Origin: Chloroflexota bacterium
GTDB lineage: Bacteria > Chloroflexota > UBA11872
Reading direction: 5' to 3'
NCBI GenBank assembly: GCA_026707185.1
Contig: JAPOXI010000040.1
Span: 1 to 28,092 of the forward strand
DNA: 28,092 nucleotides
Positions 1 through 7,650 of the stretch are shown one piece after another (position 1 is the first letter of the stretch; every line of letters starts with the position of its first letter). The translations under genes were made by a program, and so were the position numbers. Under the pieces are notes generated by a model. It was not told the DNA's origin, made no database searches, and worked only from the letters and a program-made list of their open reading frames with translations.

Positions 1-161
1 CGGACTCGCGCTTCGTGGACGACTTGAACGCCGATTCGCTCGATCAGGTCGAGCTCATCATGGCGCTGGAAGACGAATATGACCTGACGATCCCCGATGA
101 GGACGCCCAGAAGATCCTTACCATCACCGACGCGGTCAACTACATCGAAGAGCACGCGTAG
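1..161 (+). CDS. acpP: Acyl carrier protein, C-terminal part (5' end outside window)
   Basis: This is the last 53 codons of an acyl carrier protein; the frame begins at base 3 and ends with TAG at 159-161. The protein carries growing fatty acyl chains on a phosphopantetheine arm during type II fatty acid synthesis in the cytoplasm. The visible part has the attachment motif [14 protein letters not shown] (the Ser of NADSLDQVE accepts the arm), followed by an acidic helix II and the typical ending with [11 protein letters not shown]. About 25 N-terminal residues are missing because the window starts inside the gene. It converges with nuoN, with about 70 bases between the stops. The short length leaves open a dedicated carrier protein of another pathway, but the sequence looks like the housekeeping form. 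Confidence 0.93.
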   Translation, partial: DSRFVDDLNADSLDQVELIMALEDEYDLTIPDEDAQKILTITDAVNYIEEHA

Positions 162-198
162 GGGCTAACGCTGGCGCGGGCCGGCTAGCGTCGGGGGA

Positions 199-217
199 CC
201 GGCCGGCGCGCGGCCGG
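199..217. terminator. GC hairpin between convergent acpP and nuoN
   Basis: An inverted repeat CCGGCCG-GCGCG-CGGCCGG (7-bp stem, 5-nt loop) sits between the stops of acpP (+) and nuoN (-). A strong all-GC hairpin in a convergent gap could end transcription from both sides. No run of T follows on either strand, so it is not a canonical intrinsic terminator and could be chance in GC-rich DNA. Confidence 0.28.
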
Positions 218-231
218 CCGCAGCGAAATCT

Positions 232-1719
232 CTAGAGAAGTCCGTTGTTTACGGCGGACTGTGCCCAGGTCAGCAGGCCTCCACCGACGATCCCGAATGC
301 GACCGTGGCGCCCGCCGTGGCGGCAATTACCGCCGAATGCGTGTCGGCCACGATGGCCGAGGCCGGAACCGAACCCGCCTCGGCGGGCACGCTCTCGTCG
401 GCGTCCTGCATGAACATCATCACGACGACGCGGAGGTAGTAGAACGCCGAGACAACCGAGGTAACCACCAGCACCACCGCCAACCAGCCAAACTCGGCGT
501 CAACCGCCGACTGCAGGATGTAGAGCTTGCCCAGGAATCCAGACAGCGGCGGAACGCCGGTCAATGACAGCATGAACACGGCCATGGCCACGGCCGGGAG
601 CGGCGCCCGCTGGGCCAGCCCGCGGAATGCGGCGATGTCGTTGCTGCCGGTCTGCGTCTCCACCACGTAGGCCACGGCGAACGCGCCGAATGTCATGAAG
701 GCGTAGACGAAGCCATAGAACAGCACCGACGGGATACCGATGAAAGTCGCGGTCCCTTCGGTCTGACTGACGGCAGCCAGCCCGACCAGCATGTAGCCGG
801 TGTGCGCAATGCTGGAGTACCCGAGCAGACGCTTGACGTCGCTCTGCGCGATGGCCGCCAGGTTCCCAAGGATCATGGTCGCTGCGGCGATCACGGCCAG
901 CGCGATCGCAATGTTGGCCGCCAGCGGTTCGAATGCCAACGTGACAATCCGTGCCAGCAGGGCCATGGCCGCGACCTTGGGTCCAACCGAGATGAACGCA
1001 GCCGCCGGAGTCGGAGCTCCCTGGTAGGCGTCAGGCGTCCAGGCGTGGAACGGCACCGCGGCGACCTTGAATCCCATGGCGACCAGCACCAGTCCAAGCG
1101 CAAACAGAATCCATGGGGCCTCGCCATGAGCTGTGAGGCGGGCGGCCGTTTCGGCCAGGCTGGTCGTGCCCGTTAGGCCGTATGTCCAGGCAATCCCGTA
1201 CACCAGGATGGCGGATGCGAAGGCGCCTAGCGCGAAGTACTTCATGGCAGCTTCCAGCGACTCGCGACGGAAGCGCGTGAGGCCTACCAGCACGTAGACG
1301 GGGATCGCCATGGTTTCGATGGCGATGAAGGCGGTCGCCCAATCGGCCGCTCCGACCAGGAGCATCATGCCGAGGAGTGAGAACTGTAGTAGCGCGGCGA
1401 AGTCGGTAAGCGGCGCGGTTGAGAAGCGCTGAGCGCCGAACACAATGGCCAGCGAGGCAAGGATCAGAAAGAGTGTGCGGAAGAAGGTGGAGTAGCCGTC
1501 GACCACCAGCTGGCCGGCGAAGACCTGAACGGCGGCGTCGTCCGCGGGCGCACGCATGAACATGAACAACGAGGCCAAGCCATTGCCGGTGAGCGCAATG
1601 CTGACGCTCGTCCAGCGCCGGTCGCCTCGCGTGATGGCTGCCCACAGCAGGAGTGCCAGGGCGGTTCCCAGTACGGTTATCTCAGGGAGGACGTAGCCGA
1701 TATCCGAGGGTTCGATCAT
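232..1719 (-). CDS. nuoN: NADH-quinone oxidoreductase subunit N
   Basis: Antiporter-like membrane subunit of complex I, 495 aa, close to the usual length. It is very hydrophobic throughout, as expected for about 14 membrane helices. The residues thought to move protons are present: E135 in AFIAIETMAIP, K218 in MGFKVAAVPFHAW and K248 in ISVGPKVAAMA, matching E133, K217 and K247 of E. coli NuoN. The motif FHAWTPDAYQGAPTP is the family signature. It is the last gene of the nuo run, starting 3 nt after the nuoM stop. The start is ATG. No truncation or missing key residue is seen. Confidence 0.96.
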   Translation of the reverse strand: MIEPSDIGYVLPEITVLGTALALLLWAAITRGDRRWTSVSIALTGNGLASLFMFMRAPADDAAVQVFAGQLVVDGYSTFFRTLFLILASLAIVFGAQRFSTAPLTDFAALLQFSLLGMMLLVGAADWATAFIAIETMAIPVYVLVGLTRFRRESLEAAMKYFALGAFASAILVYGIAWTYGLTGTTSLAETAARLTAHGEAPWILFALGLVLVAMGFKVAAVPFHAWTPDAYQGAPTPAAAFISVGPKVAAMALLARIVTLAFEPLAANIAIALAVIAAATMILGNLAAIAQSDVKRLLGYSSIAHTGYMLVGLAAVSQTEGTATFIGIPSVLFYGFVYAFMTFGAFAVAYVVETQTGSNDIAAFRGLAQRAPLPAVAMAVFMLSLTGVPPLSGFLGKLYILQSAVDAEFGWLAVVLVVTSVVSAFYYLRVVVMMFMQDADESVPAEAGSVPASAIVADTHSAVIAATAGATVAFGIVGGGLLTWAQSAVNNGLL

Positions 1720-1722
1720 CGT

Positions 1723-3207
1723 TTACCCGGCCAGCCCGGCGGTGGTGGCGCTCAGAAGGCGCACAAATGTGTCCGGAAAGATGCCAACCCAGACGACCAA
1801 TATGCCCAGGCCGACGAACGTAACTATCTCGGTGCGGTTGACGTCCGGAATCGTCGCCAGCGCCTGGTTGCGCAGCCGACCCAGCGCGACGCGCTGGTAC
1901 ATCCAGAGCATATAGGCGGCGGCCAGAATCACGCCCAACGCGGCCAGCACACCGACGCCAGTGTCGTAGTCAAACGCGCCGACGAGCACCAGGAACTCGC
2001 CCACGAAGCCGCTTAACAGCGGCAGCCCGAGTGAAGCCAACATGAAGAAGCCGAAAAGCGTGGCATATACGGGCATCCGTGGGGCAAGGCCGCCGAGCTC
2101 ATCAATGCGGCGGGTATGCGCGCGCTCGTAGATCACGCCGACGGCGAAGAACAGCGCCGGGCTTACCACGCCATGGCTCAGCATCTGAACCAGCGCGCCG
2201 TCGATGCCGGTTTGCGTGGCGGTGAAGATGCCGAGTGTCACAAAGCCCATATGACTCACGCTGGAATACGCCACCAGCTTCTTGAGATCTGGCTGGACCA
2301 TGGCCACGAGGGCGCCGTAGACAATTGCAACCAGCGACAGAGCAATCACCAACCCGCGAGCTTCGTCCACGGCATCCGGTGCCATGGGAATCAGGAAGCG
2401 AAGGAAGCCGTAGGCCCCCATCTTGAGCAGCACGCCGGCCAGCACCATGCTTCCGGCCGTCGGCGCTTCGACGTGCGCGTCCGGCAGCCAGGTGTGGAAC
2501 GGGAACATGGGCACCTTGATGGCGAAGCCCAGGAAGAACGCCACGAAGACCCAGCGTTGGAGAATCTGCGAGGCTCCGGCCATCTCTTCAGGAATCGCCT
2601 CAATGTCAAACGTGCCGGTCGTAAAGCGGATGGCCAGGATGGCCACCAGCATCAGGACACTGCCGGCAAACGTGTACAGGAAGAACTTCACCGTGGCGTA
2701 GATGCGCCGCTCGTGGCCCCAGACGCCGATCATCAGGTACATCGGGATCAGGACCATTTCCCAGAAGACGTAGAAGAGGATGAAGTCGAGCGTGACGAAG
2801 ACGCCGAGCATGGCCGTCTGGAGGGTGATGAGCGCGGCGAAGAATTCGCGCTCGCGCCGGTGAATGGTCAGCCAGCTGGCGGCCACTACCAGAGGTCCGA
2901 GGATTCCGGTCAGCAGAACCATGAGGATGGACACGCCGTCCACGCCGAGCTTGTACGAGATACCGAGCGCGGGAATCCACTCGGCGCTCTCGACGAACTG
3001 GTAGCCGGTGGCCTGACGGTCAAAGGTGACCGTGACGATGATGGCGAGCACGGCCTGGGCCAGACTGGCTATGAGAGCTCCCAATGCAATCGCGTTGCGG
3101 CTGCGTGCCAGCACGATGATCGGGAGTCCGACAAGGAGCGGCAGCCACAGCGCCAGCGAAAGGATCGGGAAGTCGAGGGCGGCTTCGCCGGTCGTCATGC
3201 CGTTCAT
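1723..3207 (-). CDS. nuoM: NADH-quinone oxidoreductase subunit M
   Basis: Antiporter-like proton-pumping subunit of complex I, 494 aa, membrane protein. E150 (in FYVFWEMVLIP), K231 (in GFAIKVPMFPFHTW) and K262 (in VLLKMGAYG) are the expected TM5 glutamate, TM7 lysine and TM8 lysine of the family. The signature FHTWLPDAHVEAPT is complete. The ATG start overlaps the nuoL stop in an ATGA arrangement, so translation is probably coupled. A second in-frame ATG three codons later (M4) is possible, but the overlap favours the first. Confidence 0.97.
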   Translation of the reverse strand: MNGMTTGEAALDFPILSLALWLPLLVGLPIIVLARSRNAIALGALIASLAQAVLAIIVTVTFDRQATGYQFVESAEWIPALGISYKLGVDGVSILMVLLTGILGPLVVAASWLTIHRREREFFAALITLQTAMLGVFVTLDFILFYVFWEMVLIPMYLMIGVWGHERRIYATVKFFLYTFAGSVLMLVAILAIRFTTGTFDIEAIPEEMAGASQILQRWVFVAFFLGFAIKVPMFPFHTWLPDAHVEAPTAGSMVLAGVLLKMGAYGFLRFLIPMAPDAVDEARGLVIALSLVAIVYGALVAMVQPDLKKLVAYSSVSHMGFVTLGIFTATQTGIDGALVQMLSHGVVSPALFFAVGVIYERAHTRRIDELGGLAPRMPVYATLFGFFMLASLGLPLLSGFVGEFLVLVGAFDYDTGVGVLAALGVILAAAYMLWMYQRVALGRLRNQALATIPDVNRTEIVTFVGLGILVVWVGIFPDTFVRLLSATTAGLAG

Positions 3208-5123
3208 CTAAAGAGCACCAGACTGCCCACGGTCAGCACCAGGCCAACCACCATCAACAGGGCGTAGTTCTGGGCCTGGCCAGTTTGCAGACGGCGGACT
3301 TGACCGGCCGTGAAGCGCGAGAGGTGCCCGACGCCGTTGACGATGCCGTCGATCACACCCGCGTCAAAGCCCCATGAGATCATTGCCGTGGCCTTGGTGA
3401 AGGCCACGGCAAAGCCGTCGCCGATGTGGTCCATGTACCACTTCTGGCGGAAAAGAGTTTCCGCCCCCGGCAGGATTCGCCTCGCCAGTGGGGGAATGCC
3501 CATTCCGCGGCTGTAGGCGCCGAGTGCCAACAAGAGGCCGCCGCCGGCCGCGACGGTGGAGATCAAGGCAAGGACGAGAGTCGCCGGCGGCCCGGCGCCT
3601 TCAAGGTGGACGATTCCGGCCGCGTACTTGAGATAGCCGTGAATGATGCCGTGCTCCGGCGGGATGCCCAGCACTGCGCCCGCGAGTACGGCCCCAGCCG
3701 CAAGCACGACCAGCGGCAGGGTCATCACCCGTGGCGACTCGTGCGCGTGGGCGTGCAACTCGGCGTTTCGAGGCTTCCCGTGGAACGTCTTGACGATCAT
3801 TCGGAAGGTGTAGAAGGCGGTCATGACGGAGACGGCCAAGCCGGTGAAGTAGAAGACCCAGAAGATGCCGGCGCCGTGATCCGCGGAAAGTGACGACCCC
3901 GGATCGGCGGTAGCCTTGAGATGCGTCAAGGCCAGAACCTCGTCCTTACTCCAGAACCCAGCCAGCGGGAAGATCGCGGCGAGAGCGAGTCCGCCCAGAA
4001 TGAACGTGACGTAGGTGACGGGCAGCTTTCGCCACAAGCCGCCCATCTGCCGCATGTCCTGTTCGTCGTGCAGCGCGTGGATGACGCTGCCCGATCCGAG
4101 AAACAGGAGCGCCTTGAAGAACGCGTGCGTGGCCAGGTGGAAGATCGCGACCGTATAGGCACCAGCTCCGGCGGCTAGGAACATCAGGCCAAGTTGGCTG
4201 ACGGTGGAGTACGCGAGTACGCGCTTGATGTCCGTTTGCGTGAGGGCAATGGAGGCCGCCATGAAGGCTGTGAACGTGCCGACGGCGGCGACGAGCAAGA
4301 GCGCCTCGGGCGCCGCGGAGTACACCGGGTTGAGTCGGGCGACCAGGTAGACGCCTGCCGTGACCATGGTCGCCGCGTGGATCAGCGCGCTGACCGGGGT
4401 GGGACCCTCCATCGCGTCGGGCAGCCAGGTATGCAGCGGGAACTGCGCCGATTTGCCCATCGCGCCGATGAAGAGCAGGCAGGCGATCGCGGTCACCATG
4501 CGCGGGTCGGCCGACCCCAAGCCGTCGAAGATCTCGCGGTAGCGCAGCGTCCCGAACTCGTGAAACGCCAGGATGATGCCGATGGCGAATCCGAAGTCGC
4601 CGATCCGGTTGACCAGGAACGCCTTGGTGGCCGCCGCGTTGGCGCTGTCGCGCTCGTACCAGTACCCGATGAGCAGGTACGAGCACAGCCCCACCATCTC
4701 CCAGAAGATGAAGAGTTGGAGCAGATTGTCCGAGATGACCAGCATGATCATGCTGAACACGAACAGCGGGATCCATGTGAAGAACCGCGGCTTGTTCGCG
4801 TCGTGGTCCATGTATCCGACGGCATACATCGAGACGAGCGTGCTGACGCCGGTGACCACCAGCAGCATCACGATCGTGAGTGCGTCGGTCAGGAACGCGA
4901 TTTCGATGTTGAAGCCGCCGCTGGCGACCCACGTGTAGAGGACCGATGAGTCCTTGTCGGAGCCAGTGCTCTGAATCCAGAGCACTACAGTGGCCACGAA
5001 CGATCCCAGGATCGCCAGCGTCGATACCCAGCCCGTCCAGCGCGGGTCGCGCCGGCCCGCCAGGCCGTTGACCGCAAAGGCCAGCAGCGGAAGAAGAGGA
5101 ATGATCCAGGGCGCGTCTAGCAT
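3204..5123 (-). CDS. nuoL: NADH-quinone oxidoreductase subunit L
   Basis: Largest antiporter-like subunit of complex I, 639 aa, with the long C-terminal lateral helix and final anchor expected for this subunit. E142 (IFWEMVGLCSYLLIG) and K224 (IGAMGKSAQFPLHTWLPDA) are the conserved charged residues of the proton path. The stretch MEGPTPVSALIHAATMVTAG is the classic NuoL/ND5 signature. The gene starts 31 nt after nuoK, the longest gap within the membrane-arm genes, and ends in an ATGA overlap with nuoM. Residues about 440-640 are less conserved, as is normal for the lateral helix region. Confidence 0.97.
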   Translation of the reverse strand: MLDAPWIIPLLPLLAFAVNGLAGRRDPRWTGWVSTLAILGSFVATVVLWIQSTGSDKDSSVLYTWVASGGFNIEIAFLTDALTIVMLLVVTGVSTLVSMYAVGYMDHDANKPRFFTWIPLFVFSMIMLVISDNLLQLFIFWEMVGLCSYLLIGYWYERDSANAAATKAFLVNRIGDFGFAIGIILAFHEFGTLRYREIFDGLGSADPRMVTAIACLLFIGAMGKSAQFPLHTWLPDAMEGPTPVSALIHAATMVTAGVYLVARLNPVYSAAPEALLLVAAVGTFTAFMAASIALTQTDIKRVLAYSTVSQLGLMFLAAGAGAYTVAIFHLATHAFFKALLFLGSGSVIHALHDEQDMRQMGGLWRKLPVTYVTFILGGLALAAIFPLAGFWSKDEVLALTHLKATADPGSSLSADHGAGIFWVFYFTGLAVSVMTAFYTFRMIVKTFHGKPRNAELHAHAHESPRVMTLPLVVLAAGAVLAGAVLGIPPEHGIIHGYLKYAAGIVHLEGAGPPATLVLALISTVAAGGGLLLALGAYSRGMGIPPLARRILPGAETLFRQKWYMDHIGDGFAVAFTKATAMISWGFDAGVIDGIVNGVGHLSRFTAGQVRRLQTGQAQNYALLMVVGLVLTVGSLVLFR

Positions 5124-5154
5124 CCCGAGGTCCTCACGCGTGCCATACCCAGGG

Positions 5155-5454
5155 TCACCCGCTCAGGCTGTCGAGCTGGTCAACGTTGACCACGGGGTTG
5201 ACACGGCTGAGCGCTACAAGGATCGCCAGGCCGATGGCCACTTCGGCGGCGGCGACGGTAAGCGAGAAAACGACGAGGACGAAGCCGGCCTGATCGTCCA
5301 GGTACCGGGAGAACGCCGCCAGGGTTACGTTCGCGCCTTGAAGCATCAGTTCGATGCACATGAGCATCACGATCGCGTTGCGGCGGATCAGCACGCCGGT
5401 GGCGCCCAGGGCGAACAGCAGGGCGCCAACGACTAGGAAGCCGTTCAACATCAT
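5155..5454 (-). CDS. nuoK: NADH-quinone oxidoreductase subunit K
   Basis: Small three-helix membrane subunit of complex I, 99 aa, the normal size. The two buried glutamates needed for proton transfer are present: E35 in MCIELMLQG and E71 in AAAEVAIGLAI. The ATG start overlaps the nuoJ TGA (ATGA). A second Met follows immediately (MM), so the exact first residue is uncertain by one codon. Confidence 0.97.
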   Translation of the reverse strand: MMLNGFLVVGALLFALGATGVLIRRNAIVMLMCIELMLQGANVTLAAFSRYLDDQAGFVLVVFSLTVAAAEVAIGLAILVALSRVNPVVNVDQLDSLSG

Positions 5455-6122
5455 CGCGCGGACTCTTCAAGGGCCGGCGCGGCTGCGCTGGACTGGTTCT
5501 CCGCTGCTTCATCCGATGCGCCGGCCTGCGTCTGCGGGAAATCGGCTTGCTCGTGCGCCTCGATGCGTCGCGCCAGCACAATCGCGCCGATGGTTGCGGC
5601 CGTCAGGAGCACGCTCGCCCCAAGAAACGGCAGGGTGAATTCATTGAAGAGTGCCACTGCCAGGGCTTGCGTGCTTCCGCCGAGTTCCGAAACGGTGGTT
5701 GGCGGAAAGGTGCCCTTTATCGATTCGCTGATCTCGGGCGTGCCGACACTTACGACCACGGCTTCGATTGCCAGCAGGATTCCCAGGGGAATGCCCAGCC
5801 AGATCTGACGGTGCGTCACACGCTCCTCCGGTAGCCGCCGCATGTCGAGCATCATCAGCGTGAACAGGAACAGCACCACGATTGCGCCGGCGTAAATGGC
5901 GATTTGGGCCACGGCCAGGAAGCCGGCGCCCAGGATCACGAAGAGTCCGGCCACGTGGAAGATCACGATGACCAGGGAAATCGCCGCGTGGACCGGATTG
6001 CGCGAGGCCAGCATCAGGGCGCCGGCACCGACAGCCGCAATAGCCAGATACCAGAAGGCTACGGTGGTCTCGAGACTGTCAGCCATGTGGTTACGTTCTT
6101 CCGGCCACAGGTTGACGGACAT
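5451..6122 (-). CDS. nuoJ: NADH-quinone oxidoreductase subunit J
   Basis: Membrane subunit of complex I, 223 aa from the first ATG. The core has five hydrophobic helices and the conserved AVAQIAIYAGAIVVLFLF segment that forms the flexible TM3 pi-bulge region. The Met at 6086 (MADSLETTVAFWYL) fits the family N-terminus better and has GGAAG upstream, so the true protein may be 211 aa. The C-terminus after about residue 195 is a charged, Ala/Glu/Gln-rich tail not seen in short NuoJ proteins. It lies between nuoI and nuoK and overlaps nuoK by ATGA. Confidence 0.94.
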   Translation of the reverse strand: MSVNLWPEERNHMADSLETTVAFWYLAIAAVGAGALMLASRNPVHAAISLVIVIFHVAGLFVILGAGFLAVAQIAIYAGAIVVLFLFTLMMLDMRRLPEERVTHRQIWLGIPLGILLAIEAVVVSVGTPEISESIKGTFPPTTVSELGGSTQALAVALFNEFTLPFLGASVLLTAATIGAIVLARRIEAHEQADFPQTQAGASDEAAENQSSAAAPALEESAR

Positions 6123-6151
6123 CGAAGAGTCGGCGTACGTGACGGTCCGCG

Positions 6152-6643
6152 TCAGCCACGTTCGAACCAGTTCGCGATGGCTTCGCCCGGCCCAATGTTC
6201 TTTTGCTCGGCTTCCCGGTTGGCCTGATCGTTTTCGTAGATCTCGATCATCTTTTGGCCGTCAATCAGAAGGCCGCGACGATCATCCGTAATGAGGTGAA
6301 AGTCGTGCGTGCGTTGCAGGGCGTCAACTGGGCAGGCCTCAATGCAGAAATAACAGAACACGCAGCGGCCCACGTCAAAGAGGTAGCGGTCGACGAACCT
6401 GGTGCCGTCCGCGTTCTCACTAGTGTCGACGCGAATCACGTCGTTTGGACAGGCGGTCTCGCACAGGCCGCAGCCCACGCACGTCATGCCGCCGGTCACC
6501 TCGTCGCGACGCATGCCTACCTGCCCGCGGAAGCGGTACGAGATATCTCGCACCTGCTCCGGGTAGAGGACGGTCGCCGGCTTGCGGCCGGTGACCATCA
6601 GCATGGTCTTGAGTCCCTTCATGACACCAGAACCCAGGGGCAT
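6152..6643 (-). CDS. nuoI: NADH-quinone oxidoreductase subunit I (2x 4Fe-4S ferredoxin-like)
   Basis: Peripheral-arm subunit of complex I that carries clusters N6a and N6b, passing electrons toward the N2 cluster that would sit in NuoB. Two ferredoxin motifs are intact: C55-x2-C58-x2-C61-x3-C65-P and C94-x2-C97-x2-C100-x3-C104-P. Length 163 aa is typical. It starts 3 nt after the nuoH stop. The protein is soluble but binds at the membrane face beside NuoH. Confidence 0.97.
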   Translation of the reverse strand: MPLGSGVMKGLKTMLMVTGRKPATVLYPEQVRDISYRFRGQVGMRRDEVTGGMTCVGCGLCETACPNDVIRVDTSENADGTRFVDRYLFDVGRCVFCYFCIEACPVDALQRTHDFHLITDDRRGLLIDGQKMIEIYENDQANREAEQKNIGPGEAIANWFERG

Positions 6644-6646
6644 GTG

Positions 6647-7648
6647 CTAGCTCCAGGCCATGCGTAGACCGGCGGCGATGAGCAGATTCACGACGCCGAT
6701 CGGAATCAGGATCTTCCAGCAGAAATTCATGAGCTGGTCGTAGCGGAACCGCGGCTGGGTGGCGCGCAGCAGGAAGAATCCAAACATGAACAGGCTGCAC
6801 TTCAACAGGAACCAGATCACGCCGGTGAGCGCTTCCAGCCCAGGGATGGTCCAGCCGCGCCAACCGCCCAGAAACAGCGTGGCGACGATGGCCGACATCA
6901 ACAGCATGTTGGCGTATTCGGCCATGAAGAAGAAGGCCCAGCGCATGCCCGAGTACTCGACGTGAAAGCCCGCCACGAGCTCCGACTCCGCTTCCGGCAG
7001 GTCAAATGGAGCTCGGTTGGTCTCGGCCACGGCCGCAAAAACGAACAGCAGGAAGCCGATCAACTGGGGAACGATGAACCAGAGCCCGGCCTGGGCATTC
7101 ACGATATCTATGAGGCTCAACGAGCCGGCGTAGATGATGACCGCCAGCACCGCCAAGCCCATGACCAGTTCGTAACTGATGACCTGGGCACTTGAGCGCA
7201 GCGCGCCCAGATGCGCGTACTTGCTGTTCGACGACCAGCCCGACATGACGACGCCGTAAACACCAAGCGAGCCCATAGCGAGGAAGAAAAGGATTCCAAC
7301 GTTGAGATCGGCTATCCACAGACCAATCGTTCGGCCCATCTCGACTTCAGGACCGAATGGGACGATTGCCCAGGCCGCCATGGCTGGGACTACCATCATT
7401 ACCGGCGCGAACCAGTACACGCCCTTGTCGGACATGGCCGGGATCATGTCTTCCTTGATTCCCAGCTTCAGGCCGTCGGCGGCAGTTTGCAGCGTGCCGC
7501 GCCAGCCCACGCGGTGGGGTCCGTAGCGCGATTGCATGCGCCCGAGAATCCAGCGCTCCAGCAGGACCAGCGGCATGGCGCCGATCGCAAACAACAAGAA
7601 GACGGCCAAGACCTTGGTGATCAAGATCAGCCAGGCCCAGAAGTCCAT
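6647..7648 (-). CDS. nuoH: NADH-quinone oxidoreductase subunit H
   Basis: Membrane subunit of complex I that forms the quinone channel and joins the two arms; 333 aa, about eight membrane helices. The key cytoplasmic loop ETNRAPFDLPEAESELVAGF lies at residues 209-228, with the conserved acidic residues. The N-terminal ERWILGRMQSRYGPHRVG block (31-48) is also the family signature. It begins 2 nt after nuoG, so the peripheral- and membrane-arm genes form one transcription unit. Confidence 0.97.
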   Translation of the reverse strand: MDFWAWLILITKVLAVFLLFAIGAMPLVLLERWILGRMQSRYGPHRVGWRGTLQTAADGLKLGIKEDMIPAMSDKGVYWFAPVMMVVPAMAAWAIVPFGPEVEMGRTIGLWIADLNVGILFFLAMGSLGVYGVVMSGWSSNSKYAHLGALRSSAQVISYELVMGLAVLAVIIYAGSLSLIDIVNAQAGLWFIVPQLIGFLLFVFAAVAETNRAPFDLPEAESELVAGFHVEYSGMRWAFFFMAEYANMLLMSAIVATLFLGGWRGWTIPGLEALTGVIWFLLKCSLFMFGFFLLRATQPRFRYDQLMNFCWKILIPIGVVNLLIAAGLRMAWS

Positions 7649-7650
7649 TT

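Noticed and set aside
2116..3267. 383-codon plus-strand ORF opposite nuoM and nuoL
   Set aside because: Rich in His, Glu, Arg and Gln, the expected antisense of hydrophobic membrane-protein codons; nuoM is unmistakable on the other strand.
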